NCBI RefSeq assembly: GCF_040802235.1
Contig: NC_133158.1
Coordinates: forward strand, 11,682,001 to 11,746,000
DNA: 64,000 nt
Reading direction: 5' to 3'
From: Manis javanica
Taxonomy: Eukaryota > Chordata > Mammalia > Pholidota > Manidae
In this document: piece after piece, positions 1 to 13,600 of the stretch
Layout: every line of letters begins with the position of its first letter
Position numbering within the stretch: the first letter of the stretch is position 1
Notes under the pieces: model-generated
Databases searched by the model: none
The model's input: the letters and a program-made list of their open reading frames with translations, nothing else
What the model was told of the DNA's origin: nothing
Program-made: the position numbers and the translations under genes

Positions 1-2885
1 TCTGTGCTTAACATTTTTAATTTTAATCTTTACAATAATCCCGCAAAGTAGGCATTCCTATTCCATGTTACAGATGTGACCACTATAAGGCTCACAGGGT
101 TTTAAAATCCATGATCAGATTTGCATTATTGTATTATTTCTAGCTATGCTTATCAATTCTTACATGCCCTATCTAGATCTCAGTAGTATAGAATAGTAAA
201 TTAACAATAGGATTATGTTTTCAAAGGAGTATTTGACAGCCTGGATTTATCTCGGGAGTTTCTTCCCACTCTTATTATTACATAATTCTGGGGGAGGATG
301 AAGTACATTCTTTCCAGTTCCTTGTGTGGCACAGGCCAGTCTAGGGGGACAGGGAAAGCTGCACAGGTCTTATTGTATCCAAGATTGTTTTTTTAGGTTT
401 GTCCCTTGGGTGCTTCTCAAAACAGATTCATGTTGAAAATTAAATATGCCACAAAATGGCTTATCTGGAAGGCCTATGAATTAGTGACAAGAGGAAGCTT
501 TGGGCTTTTCTCTGCTTCCTGCTTACTCCTTGCCCAAAAAGAATGCATGTTGACATTGATCAGGACCAAGATTTATTGGGCCATGCTGCTAGCAGGAGGT
601 CTAAGAGAAGGGCATGCCTGCTTGTTTATTGGGAATTTCGGTGGCCAACGTGTCTCCTGAGGCTGTTGGCTCTCTATATTTGCACACCTGCCAACCTCTC
701 TCTTAGAAAGCCAAGCAATAAACAAAGTGGGCCCAGAAGTAAAGGGTCTGAGTTGGACCTGTTTACAAATCTAAATATTGGCAGAAGAGTCTTCCTGCCT
801 TTCTGGACCTCAAACTCTAGAAGTTTGTAAGCCTAGGGAAACAACCAGGGTTAAATGTTTCTAAGTGAGCTGGTAGCTTATGCAGAAAATGCTATTCCTT
901 CCAAATGGTTGGTTATTGGTTTTGACACATCATCCCGTAAATACAGGAAACAAGTAAGAGGCCCATGTCTTAGACCCAGGGGTGAAGCAACTGCTAAAAC
1001 CAGTTTGGATGTCTTAAAAATAACTGGGAGAAAAAAATCACATTTATAAAGTTATCTAAGGCCATATCCAGAAATTTGGAGATGTTTATTGAACACCATA
1101 TCAATCTTTTTCATTTTGATGTATTTTTTAGCACTTCCAAATTATTTCTGGTACTACCATAGAACCAGCTAGACGAGAATACTAAGATTTAGGTAATTCA
1201 TCACCAGCTTTATTGTACTTGACATGAAACATTTGGGAACTGTAAACATATCTGGAAGTCACCAGATGTCAGGCAGAGTATACATGAAACATCTGGAGGG
1301 AATGTAGCATAGGGGACATGGTGGAGACTTGAAGTCAAAAGCAGCCAGATGTGAATGTCATTTCTCACATGTACTCTGAGCTTCAATCTTCTCTGAACAT
1401 ACCAAGTCCTTTTCCTGCAAAGCCATTATCACCATTTGTAATTATACATTCTTAAGCGATTATTTCAGTAGGGTCTTTCCTCCAAATAGAATAAAGACTG
1501 GGGCCATGTCTGTTTTTAATAACTACTGTATTCCTAAGACCTGACACCTAAGTATCACTAAGTCTGTTCTTACTATAGATTTGTCAAATAACTGAATGAA
1601 CCCACATGATGTATTTGACCACCAAAACCCACTGAATAATACCGATACACCTTTCTATACTGTTGTATATTCAATTAGTATACATAGAATTTTCCTGTGT
1701 ATGTGTGAAAATTCACTGAGGGCTTACTATTTGTCAGGCACTGAGGTAGGCATTTTATTGAATTAACTCATTTATCCTTGGCAAAACCCTGTGAAAATAT
1801 GTGTCATCATTGCCCCCTCTAGAGATAGAAAAACTGAGGCTTAATGGGGTCCAGAGCTAGTTAGTAAGAGTTGAGAACCCAGGGCTGCCTGATTTAAAAA
1901 ACTTAGCTCTCATGTGATACTTTATTTTCTAAAAAACTATAATAAAAAAACCTCCCTCACAAATTCTTAATGAAGATTAAGTAGAATAATGTATATAAAG
2001 GTCTTAGCATAGTGCCTTGCTTATCATAAGCACTGAATCAATAGCTTCTGTTACTAGTACTACTACTACTTCCACTATTAATTCATTTTGAACAGCTATT
2101 AATTTTCCAAAATTACTATGAACTTGTTTTGAAAGGTTTATGGTATTTGTAATGAAAAGCTTAGGTAGGATCAATTGGAAATCAAATCAGATTTCAAGCA
2201 GTGTTTTCAACCTATGATGCAGAGCAGCATTGCAGCTAGAAAGTGAGGACTTTGCATCCTTTCTGAGATTGTCAGACAGCCAAGAAGACCTTCCTCTTGC
2301 ACCAAGATTATGAAATCAATTGTCTATGATGAGCCAAAGAGGGAGATGCAGAGGATCTTTATAAGTCTTCTTTTCATAAGAGAAGTCAAAAATAAGAAAT
2401 AGGGGGCCTCAGTTCCACAGGTGAGCAACCACAAATCAATGGATAAAGTTCTCTGGAAACAGACTGGAAAAAGAAAAAATGCAGTATGTCCATCACAATC
2501 AAATTGAACTTAAAAGAGAATAAGAAATGAAATCCTACATTGATTCTCAAGCACAAGTCAGATTCTTCATACATGAAATAAGATAATTAATTATTAGCCA
2601 GCCCTTGTAACAGAAGAGCTTCATCATCCACTATATATCTCTCCCTGCAAAGTCCATTAATTGACAGTGGGACAATAATGCATCTTACAGTAACACCATG
2701 GAACAACCAGAAAGCCCAGGGAAAGGAGAGGCATAAACCACAGGAGGGCTGAGAACAGAACCTCTCTGGCTGGTATCTCCCAGCCTCTACTCTCTTTTTA
2801 GAACAGTACTTAGCCTGTTGGGGGAAGATATAAATATTGGACAGATGATTGGGAAAGGGGACAGACAGAATGATGGGCATATGAA

Positions 2886-3096
2886 CGAATCAGTGGGATC
2901 TGGAGTCAAACAGACCGTAGTTTGGTACCCAATTCCTCTATTCACTTAACTTCGCTAAGCCACCCTTCCCTTCATCTGTAAAATAGGGCAACAGCTGCTT
3001 TACAGGGTTATGGTAAGGCTGGACCAAAGTGAAATATGTAAAGCGCTTTAACATCATACCTGACACATGGTGGGCCCCCAGTAAAGCTGGTTTAGA
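2886..3096 (+). repeat. MIR
   Basis: Contains tctggagtcaaacagaccg, ttcatctgtaaaatagggca and taaagcgctttaacatcata: the full-length MIR order. Confidence 0.85.
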
Positions 3097-3140
3097 ATAT
3101 AAAGAGGATCACCTTCCATTGAGGGAAACAGACTTGGGAG

Positions 3141-3350
3141 CTCAGCAAACTTTGATTGCAAACAAGGTTTAGCAACTTAGTGACTCTGAAACCTCCAGAA
3201 ACTCACTTAATCTTTTTGAATTTTGATTTTCTCATCTGTAAAGTGGGATCAGTGATAGCCCCTCAAAGTGTTACAATGAGATTTAAATAAATAACATATG
3301 GAATACGCAGTGTCTAGTATATAATAACTGCTCTGTAAATGATGAATCCA
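3141..3350 (+). repeat. MIR
   Basis: Contains tttctcatctgtaaagtggg and tgttacaatgagatttaaa. It follows the previous MIR after about 45 bases. Confidence 0.8.
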
Positions 3351-3964
3351 AGCATTAATGTTGTAGGATAATTTTTATTATGAACCAATAAATTAATGGG
3401 CCTCTAAAGGCAATAGAGTGCTGTTATAATAGATTAAGAACAGATCCTAGACCCAAACACCCTGGTTTCAAATACAGGTTCTGTGTCTTTTGAGCTGAAG
3501 TGTCCCATCTGTAAAATGGGACCTCGTATATCATCTCATTTCACCAGCCACCATCCTGGCACGTGTCCTGAGAATACAGCAGTCAAGTCATACTTTGAAC
3601 CCTACACCTTGCCTGAACTGCAGCTCCACTTGGCAGGGCTGTCTCTGTGGGCCCACACCTCCCTTGGGCTGCCACTACGCAAGGACCAAGCCTCCCTTTG
3701 GTCACACTGATCTGCTTTCAGACTTCCACTGGAGCAGTGGGGCAAAGCATTGTGCCACCATATCAACCCACATACGGGAGCCTACAAACCAGGAGGGATG
3801 TAAGAGGCATGTCGCACTTGTGTAAGCTAAGTTGAGGGATGGCTACAAGGGCCCTCTCAGACTCAAGGACCAAGAGAAATGGTGACATCAGTGGCCCAAA
3901 ACAGGAAAAGGGGCATCACTCTCAGTTGACCATGGATATAAATGCACTTGGATTTGTTAATTCT

Positions 3965-4322
3965 AGATTAGAGATGTGCTATCCAATAGGGTAGAAATAG
4001 CAAAATGTGGCTGATATGAATTAAGATGTGCTGTAGGTAAATAAACACCAGATTTCAAAGACTTAATACAAAAAATACACCAAAAAATCTTATTAATAAT
4101 TTATATTAATATCTTATTAAGAATTTTAATTCTATAACATATTTTAATATTATAATATCTTATTACTAATATGTGATTTTAAATTGATTATATGAAATTA
4201 TAATCTTTTTTATATTGGGTTTTATTATATAAATACATATAATTTATAATCATAATTGCACCAGTTTCTTTTAATGTGGCTACTACAAAACTTAAAATTT
4301 CACAAGTGATTCACATCTCTGG
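3965..4322 (+). mobile_element. Non-autonomous DNA-transposon remnant with AT-rich core
   Basis: The ends gatgtgctatccaataggg and taatgtggctactacaaaac belong to the family whose copies share agccacatgtggct phrases. The middle (4,080-4,250) is a nearly pure A/T stretch, probably an expanded low-complexity core. Confidence 0.55.
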
Positions 4323-5428
4323 TTCATATTCTGTTTCTATTAGACACACTGGGTGAGAGCCTCAGTAGTCCTACCTCAGGTGAGAAATTTCAGGCCTTCT
4401 CTGCCCCTCGTCTGTCACCTGGGCCTTGAATTATTTATTATTGTTCTTAAATTTTTTTTCTTAAACTTAAATAAAATGTATTTTTGAACAAAATCCTTTA
4501 CCACTACTGGATATAGAAATATGGCATTATGTGACATACTTAGAAGATAATCACAGAAATGAATCCGTGGGGGGGGTGGGGAAGAGTACTCTATTGAGAA
4601 ATAGTTGATAAATGTTTGTTAAATAGGTGCTAGAAACAGATTAGCACCCAGCTGAGACTTTCTCCTTTACTAATCACAGTGAAAGAGAATTATGAAGAAC
4701 AATGCCTTTCTTCGTATGCAGCTTAGTGTTATTTACTGATAAGTGTGTGTTCCCATAATGGTAGGTAACCCAACTTCAGAAGACCTGCACATAATGGAAA
4801 ACCTCTCACTAAACATGGAGTCCCATGTCCTGAATTCAAGTCTCAGTTACTTGCGACAGCTTGGACATACCACTTAACTTCCCTGCTTCTGTAAAATGGG
4901 TATAATTGTCTGCATGCAGTTATTATAAAGACTAAATGATCTTCTGTGATACCATGTTTAAGACTGTAGACATTCTCCAGAAGTCCATGTCATTGTTACT
5001 AGTCCTTCAAATGAAATAATGAAACAAACCTGAGAGTGGACAAAGTTCTTCCATCCAGCCACTGCTTAGCTTTTCTGTCTTCCAGGACAAGCCCATAGCT
5101 CTCAGAACTGAGCTCCTGTCTTGCTGTTTGATTTCCGTATTTCTTGACTCATGGCCGCTGGGATTCCTGAAGGCAGACCAAGTGAAGTGAATCCAGATAC
5201 ACTGAGGAAGAGGGTGACTTGTTGGACTGCCCGGTTTCTGGTATAGGCTCTCTGTGTAGGCGTCAGCAGTCAGCTACAGAAAAAACAGCAAAGCCATCAA
5301 GTATGCAGAACAGATATGGAGTCATTGGAGTTGAAATACTGGGAACATTTGCTAATAGATAGAAATGAAAGAATTGACAGTGTTTTCCAATACCCAATGG
5401 AGCTGCAGTGTACCACTCTCAGGGATAA

Positions 5429-6699
5429 ACATCAACTAAAGTAATTATCCACAAAAAAATATACCACCAGGCTCATCTGGTTCTAAATTACTAGGTTTTC
5501 TGTCACCAAAAATGACTCCCTCTTGTATGCTCCAGAGTGATCCAGGACAAGCATCTTTAGTATATGAAATTGAATTTTAGTAAAAATGAGTTTGCTAACA
5601 GCAAATTAGGAAAAGAGGGAACAACATTACATACCTAACAAAAGAAATGTAAACAAACCACCCCACCAGCATTCAAACAGGCTGCCCCCTGGGCCGAGGA
5701 AGCTGTTCTCTTGGATCACTGAATGGATACTTAAAATGTATCGCAGAAACATAGTCAGACAGTGTGTCACTGTTCTTTCGGTACGGAGAGAGACCAATCA
5801 CTCGGAGCATGTTTTATAAACCACTTAATGGACCATGGGCAAATCACTTAGCTCTCTCTTGGCTGCCGTTTCTTCACCTGTAACATGCGGCTAATAACAC
5901 CTCTTGGACTACTTTTTGGAGTTTTAAGGGGCCACATAGATCCAGAGTATGGGGGGTTTCAGGAAGCATTAAAGCACCTTCTGAATGGCAGTGTCTCTAC
6001 TTCATGGGAATAAATAACACAAGCAAGCTAGCAGAAGGTATCTTCAAGCACTGTGATAACCTAGGAGTAAATGTTGCAACCGTTTAAGTTTTTTCTATGC
6101 ATACTGTGTCTCTGTTAGATACGCAAGGGATAGTAGCATTCGTAAACAACTGGGCCCTTGTCTGCACCATCAATAGACAATCACTTCTCAAGTGGGAGGC
6201 ATTTACCTCCTGACACAGAAGATGGTTTCAGGTGGACAGTTAACATGGCATTACATAACATGAATGAGAAGGTTACTCCACAGACAATTTAACTTCAAGC
6301 CTTCTGGTTAGGCCATGCTAGTATTTCTTATCCCTATCCTTATACTTATACTAATACTCAGTATTCCTCTAACACTCGTTAATCTCCCTTTTAACAAAGA
6401 TCCTAGGCTCCAAAGCCTGTGCAATCATCATCAGCTAGTTTTTTTTCACTGTACAGTCTCTGTATTTGCAGTTTTCTTCTATCCACAGCAAGTTGTATTG
6501 GTTTACTATTTCTAGTATACATATAATTTCCTTCTGAGGTAACCTTATTTATGTAGAAAGGATAATTTGCTTTAAATGAAATGTTAAACAATAGCACAGG
6601 AGGTATGTGGATAAAATCAAAATAGTTTATGTAGTACCAAAATGACTAAGGCTTAGACAACATCAACTAAGGTAATTATCCACAAAAAAATATACCACC
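5429..6699. repeat. 40-bp direct repeat pair in the SYNPR intron
   Basis: Bases 5,429-5,468 and 6,660-6,699 both read acatcaacta, then ccacaaaaaaatataccacc, with 39 of 40 bases identical. The flanks differ on both sides. Confidence 0.92.
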
Positions 6700-6990
6700 G
6701 AGCATCTTGCCCCCCCCACAACATGTTGGAAAGGTTGATTACACCACAGTAATCAAGCCAGGCATTAATTATAAGTAAAGTATTTGACCTGTCTACACTT
6801 CTGTTTTCTCACAAGAAAAGTAGGGCCACCCTTAGTACCTGTGTTGTAAGGTTAATGATGTCCAAGCGCTTAGCAGAGTGACTGGCATAGAGGAAGCACC
6901 CAGTAAATGTGGGTGACAGCAGCTGTTGCAGCTTCTGTTTCACTTGTTGGGTGTGTAATGTTGTTCCCTCTTTTCCTAATTTACTGTTAG
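5595..6990. repeat. 47-bp inverted repeat pair in the SYNPR intron
   Basis: Bases 5,595-5,641 (ctaacagcaaattaggaaaa at the start) are the reverse complement of 6,944-6,990 (ttttcctaatttactgttag at the end), with 44 of 47 positions identical. Confidence 0.92.
6770..6905 (+). repeat. MIR fragment
   Basis: Contains gcgcttagcagagtgactgg and agcacccagtaaatgtggg. It lies between the two members of the short repeat pairs of this region. Confidence 0.75.
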
Positions 6991-8399
6991 TTTGGGGACA
7001 CTAGTTCGGGGCAGCTTCTGATGGATGCTCTGCCCTCTCTGCCATGCCCTGTGCCCAGGAGGTGACTGTGGGTTACATCAGAGACTCCCCACCCTCTGGG
7101 TGCCACGTGGGTTTGGCCAGTGGGAGCCTCAGCAGGAAATTGGATGGAAGGAAATGGGGGTCAGGGATTTGCCCCCACATGTCATTCCCTGCAAGTAACC
7201 TCAAACTCAGGCTTACACCCAAAGCCAAAACAAGTTCAGGCTAACAGTCTTCAACTAGAATTTTTGACGTAGTCTCCCCATCTTCACCCTTTGATTACTT
7301 ACACAAAGCCTGGCTTGAAGCTACTTTCTGAAACCCTTTGATGCAAAACTCTCAATTCTACTGACATTTATTATTTGGTCTAATTATAAATCCTCAGGCT
7401 GCTGTAAGGAAAAATGGAGCCATCTGAGGTTCTGTCTGGGAGAGCCATTGATATAATCAATCAGTGTCTTGATCACGTTGCCACATTGTTTTGATTTGTT
7501 CCAATTATAAAATATGTCTTAAAATACACAGGCTTACATAAAACACAAAAAAAATCATCCCTAAATCTACCATTACCACGTGGTAAACTCTTACACAATG
7601 TTATATACCTAAATATAAATTTTTTTAATGAAATTGGGACCATTTTGTACATTCATTCATTCTTTCCTTCATTCTCTCACTCAACAAATGTCGGTGACAT
7701 CTCTTCTACCAAGACCCAGCAATGAGTAAGGTGGACACAGTCCCTGCCCTTGTGGAGCTGACATCTTTTTGGGAGAAGTAGGCAGACAAATGTATTTTCA
7801 TTCTCACAACCATCCTATGAGACAGAAATTGTCATCATACCAACTTAGAGCTAAACTGAGGCTTCAAATAGTCTAGCAAATAGCCTAAGGGCACACAGCT
7901 AGTAAGTAGCGGAGTCAGGATTCAGTCCCATTCTGAGCTTCTGACTTGTATAAGAGACACCTTCATATAACATACTGATCCCTCTTTACAAAATGGTACT
8001 GGGGGTAAAAGATTAGTTCCCCAAAATAACATACTTACTCAAAGGACATAGATCATTGACTTCAGTCATGAAGTTTGTTTATGGAAAATGATTCCTTATA
8101 ATTTGTCACATTTAAGTTAGGTAGGCCCTCAAATCTAACTTTATAACTTTTTTAGTGCATTTGTTTTAATTAAGATCAATATTCCTTAACACAGAAATGA
8201 GAGGCCATATTGACTAGTCAGGCTCACAGGTAGAAGAAGCAAGAGGAAGTCCTCCGATCCTGGGGAGAGGCTTCCCCTCTCCCTACTTCTTAGCTCTGAG
8301 GGATTTTATTTAACCCCTTTGTGCCTCTGTTACCTAAACTATAAAATGGGGACAGGATTAGCATCCATTTCAGATCTATTTCTGGATGGCATCTACCCA

Positions 8400-9924
8400 G
8401 AGATGGATCTGGATTTGAATTCTGGCTCTGCCACTTTCTTTGTGTGTCCATGCAAACTGGGAATAAATACTTCACACACGGTAAGTGCTCAGTAAATTTA
8501 GGTATTCTCACTATTATTATTTTAACAAATAAGTCTAAAAACATTTATATTATTTTCTCCAATTTCCATTTGCGGTATCTTCATGTGACTCTGTTCTAAT
8601 TTCCCCATCCTAACACCTTTTTGACAAGTTTATTTCTAATTGTGTTGAGCATAAAAATGACAACTACTATCTCATAGTTGGAATTATAGGGTATCTGTGA
8701 CCCCTAACACATATGAAACACCAAGAAACTGAGTCCATATTTCTAATTTTTTAATCCCACATAAGACCTTGCTCAGTACCTGGCACGTTACACAAAAATT
8801 ACTCTTTGAATGAATAAATCCATGAATGAGTGAATGAAGGGACCAAATTGAGCATGAATAGAAAGTTGTATTTGACACAGTTCCTGATTTATTTGTACTC
8901 CGTCTTCCTTGAATTGAATTTCTAGTTAAAACTCAAACACTTGAGACTCTTAATTCCAAATTTCTTATTCATGTTGAAACAACTGTAGATGTTATATTTG
9001 TTTGCTTGTTTGTTTATGCTACCATTTCATTCCAGAAATGACTTGTGGTGGCCTACAAGCACATATGAAACTCAAGATGGAATTAATTAAAAATGAGGAG
9101 GAAAGAAGAAGGGAATAGAAGGCTGGGTATATAAACAAAGTTGGGAATAAGGTCCAAAAACTCATGCCATAAAAACCCTATGAGTGGGTAACATATTGGC
9201 CCTAAATTTTCTGGAACCACCATGAAAAGGTCAACCGGTGAGTTACATGATTCCAGTAACCCCTGGATGAAAAGAGACTCATTTCTCAGAGTTCTCAGCC
9301 ACTCTCAGTATTGAACACTGTAGAGCAGTCTCCATAAAGTTCATACCTAAGACATATCGACCACAACATCTTTAGATTGTAAGAGAACCTTTGGTGTAGC
9401 TTACAGGATCTTGACGAAAAGTCAGCCGGCCATACCATGAAGGAAGTCTAATCGGAACAAGTAAGATGTACACTGCCCTTGGGTAAGAAAGAGACAAATG
9501 ACAAGTTTCCTCTTTAAGGGGCTTCTCATTTAGAATAAAAAAGAAGTGTACTTCAGTTGGTACACCAAATTACTATTCTGTTTTGTTTTTATTCCAAGTA
9601 AGCACTATGTAACATTTTTATAGTACCAAACATAAATTCAGTAAACCTGAAAATCTGTCCTGTGTTAGAACATGGTTTGCTTAAGACTTGGACAGTGACT
9701 GCCACCCACCACCCCTCTGAGTCATGAGGGAGGATATGAGAAGGAGCCCCCATTATCAGAAGCTTGGAGTTTGTTTGTTTTTTAATATTCATCCCCTTAC
9801 ACCATAGAGATTTTCTTTGATAAAAATAAAGAAGCTTCTTTCCCCTGTACTCATAGTAGATGGTTTTGTAAATGAGATGGATCTGGATCTGAATTCTGGT
9901 TCTGCCACTTTTTTGTGTGTCCTT
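8400..9924. repeat. 52-bp direct repeat pair inside two MIR copies
   Basis: Bases 8,400-8,450 and 9,874-9,924 share gagatggatctgga, gaattctgg and tctgccacttt, with about 49 of 52 positions identical, although both lie in MIR-type DNA where unrelated copies normally differ far more. Confidence 0.8.
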
Positions 9925-10199
9925 ATATCTCTGGGCCTCCGTTTCCTCATCTTTAAAATGAGCATTAAAAAAGACAATCTAATGTGATATTTGTAAGGAT
10001 AATGTTGTGTAAAACCTCTTGCCCCTAAAAGGTACTCAAAATATCATAATTCTTACTATCTCCTCAACACATATTGAAGAATATAATTGATAACATGCAG
10101 GTTTGTTAAATGAAAAATAATGAATGAGTATTGCCATCCAGGAATCTCTACAAACAGCAGATCTCTCCATTTGGAATCATCATAACATGGGGATAAGAT

Positions 10200-10425
10200 G
10201 TTGTGCTCTGGAGTGAGGTGTGCCTGGGTTTGAATCCTAATTCCATGATCGATTATCTGGGGGATCTCAGACATGCTGTTCAACCATTTTCCATCTTGAT
10301 TTTTGTCATGTGCAAATAGGGTAATGATAGAAAACTTCTCTACAGGGTTCTTATAGGAACAATTCAATGAGGACTGTAAGTTCTTATCATTATTTCTGGG
10401 GCATAGTAAGCATTCAGTAAATATT
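10200..10425 (+). repeat. MIR
   Basis: Contains gggtttgaatcctaattcca and taagcattcagtaaatatta. It lies about 200 bases before a SYNPR exon. Confidence 0.8.
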
Positions 10426-10621
10426 ATTTTTATTTATTTTATAGAAACATAATATCATAAAACTTTTTTTTCTTTAATTTTTTCTCAACTTTTCCCTGGT
10501 TCCACTGCTATGGAATCTTGGAATTTTCCAAAAGGCAAGCCAAATAGCTGTATAAACCAATCGATTTGTTTCTAGAATTCACATTTCTTACACTGTCTTA
10601 TCTTTCTGTCTGTTTCTGTAG

Positions 10622-10882
<261 letters not shown>

Positions 10883-13369
10883 TAAGTCATCTTGGAGATT
10901 TCTGCCTTCAGAACTAGGCCAATCTGAAAGGTGATGTTTCACTCCAAGTGCAAGAGGATTCTTTGGCTTTCAAGTTTTCTATTGTCAGAACCCTTAGACT
11001 TTAATGCTGCCAATTATGGAGTCTTAATAAGAGCCCAGCAGGTTTGGCAGCCACTGCTTGGATGACAGTCCCATCAAAATTCTAAGCCATAAGGAGATAT
11101 AAAACCTGAACTTTAAAGCTGAAGCCTTGCAGAAGTTAAAAGGAATATTTGATGGCATAGAGGTTTCCTGGGAGGAAAACACTGTTCAGGCCACACATGG
11201 TTAGAATATATCCAGTAGACTGGTCTGGAGAAAAATATGCAGCCCTAGTTGAGTACAGAAAGAAGTGCATAATATAAAGAATACTTATAATAGTCATGGT
11301 AACTTTTTTAATCTTCTCCATGCTCCCAGTTTAGCTGCTTGATAACTTTAGACAAGCTGACCTATATTAGTTTTTAAGAAATCAAATATTACCATAAAAT
11401 GTAGAGCTCTTAGAGGAACATGGAAAATTTGACAAATAGCAAGACCCCTAAATTGGATTCTTAGTTTATGAGTGTAAGAACTTCTGTTATTCCAAAGAAA
11501 GAAACTGTGTCTCAGAAAGACAGAAACTATAATGGCAACAAAAAACAGAAGTTACTGAGGAATAGAAGGCCCAGCGGTGTTTGCTGAAGAAACAGCATTC
11601 CTTAGCAACCCTTAAAAATAATTATCTTTGCTTCAAGGTTAACTTAGGTTCCTACAGCTTTCTGAAATTTAATCTGAGAAGGAATTTCAGAAGGGAAAGA
11701 GGGTTGCTCATCAGCTCCTGATGATTTAGCTGTGAATGTTGCCTTAGTAAGATAGTAAATATGGAAATAAACTATGTATTAGCATCTACAGTCACTTTTC
11801 CTCACTGCTGGCCACACCTGTAGATGAGTATTTTTAGGTGTTTAAAATATATTTTACTGCTTCTGTACTACTTCTTTGTTTATAGTCATTGTTTAATGAA
11901 AGTTATTGTAATCCTGGTCTCAAAATCTAAGAGAGCAAAGATAAAATCAAAGAACAAAATTGAATGTCTGTTAATTTAATGATTAATTTTACATAAATTA
12001 TGTCATCATGCATAGTCCATCTAATTCTAATTTTGATGTCTTTAGTAAGTTTTAGACTAGAAGATGGGAATTTTGAATGAGAAACAATGTGACATGTCTC
12101 TCAAAATTAAAAAGAGAAATGGATGTTAACAAATACTGTGGTGTGTGGAAGGACAGGTCTGGCACTGTTACAATTACAGATCCATATCAGGTGAACAGAA
12201 AACGCAGTTGACACCAGCTAAAACAAAACAAGCCTCATACCCCTAAAGTCTGTTCTTTGCATCCACTGTGGTACCAATGTCTGTATTTGTTAGAATGGTT
12301 GGGTTGCAAGTAACAGAACTAATTCTGACAAACTTTATCAGGGAAAAACATCTTTGGAAGGATATTGAGTGGCTCAGAAAATTGATGAAATGTAAAGAAA
12401 CAGACTCTAAAACTAGGTAGCATCTAGAGCAGGAGCAAGGTTCTAGATCTTAGATACCAAAGAATGGCGTCAGCAAGTTGCTATCAATAGCAGGTTGTAT
12501 CTAATGTTACGTTATTCTCAAGATGCAAAGTTCCAGGAAAAAGTTCAAATCACTTGACTACAACTTGGCTGTCTAAAGGAAATACAAATTTCTATTACCA
12601 AAAGCAAAGGAAAAGGATATTAATCTGCCAAAATATAACAATTTTTTTCATTACAGAATTCTGTGGCTTCAAATCATATTGAGCTTGCTTTTCATAAAAA
12701 GTGAAAGACATTAGCAATGTGTCTTCCAAGGTCAGAACCCAGGGCCCAGAACTGGGAAATGCCAGAAAACCCGACATTTCTCATCCTTCGGCCCTCATCT
12801 CTCTCTCCTTACATTATTCTTACAATTTTAAGATGAAATTCTTTTTTTTCCTTTTTACACAAGAGAAGTGAGCCACCCTACAGTTTCTGAGTTTGCATTT
12901 CTTTTTAAGGAAACATGTTAGACTGAACTAAAATCACTCTGGTCCGAACCCAAATTTCTGGTGGAGAGAATCTCATTAGCTCCTCTTGGGCTAGGTGTCT
13001 GTCTTGGTGTCATCAGTTATGGCTGTGTTTAGGGAGTCATGCAGTAGAAATATGGCTCACAGAACCCACCCTACTAGGCAAGCATATGTTTTAGATAAGG
13101 AGCCAGATACATATCAGAAGAGATGACCTCTACAAGCAAATGGTTCAGCAATAAAAGCGGCATTTTCTACCTGGGTAGAATATTTGCTATCTTCAAAGCG
13201 TTTTGCCATCTATGATGTCACACTAACCCTGATAGGTAGATGAGCTCTCCAGATGTCATAAATAGAAGTAACTGACGCGAAGAGACTTGCATAAAGCCTC
13301 CCAAGTAGTTGCAGCAATGCCAGACTACAGCCCAATTCTCCTGAAGCTGTCACCACTCAAAATAGTAAG

Positions 13370-13600
13370 AACACAGTTCTACAGTTAGTCTGCCAGGGTT
13401 AGAATCTTGGCTCCACTACTCAGTAATTGCCCTTGGCCACGTTAATTAAGCTCTCTGCCTTAGTTTCATCATCTGTGAAATGGGGATGTGTTAGAATGGA
13501 TTTCACAAGACTGTTGAAAGGATGTGATAATACATTGTAAGTACTTAACACAGTGCCCAACATGTGGTAAATGTTCAGTAAGTGTCATCTGAAAGCTGCT
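13370..13600 (+). repeat. MIR
   Basis: Contains tcatcatctgtgaaatgggg and acttaacacagtgcccaaca. Confidence 0.85.

Larger units (their letters stand above)
1..10621 (+). other. SYNPR: SYNPR intron (5' part outside the window)
   Basis: Everything before the first visible SYNPR exon is intron. It carries no open frame with protein-like conservation. It holds several MIR pieces (about 2.9-3.35, 4.8-4.95, 6.77-6.9, 8.4-8.5, 9.9-10.05 and 10.2-10.4 kb), an L2 end near 1.5 kb, a hAT-like DNA-transposon remnant at 3.97-4.32 kb, and the short repeat pairs described in the findings. The earlier exons, which encode the N-terminus and the first two membrane segments, must lie upstream of base 1. Confidence 0.85.
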
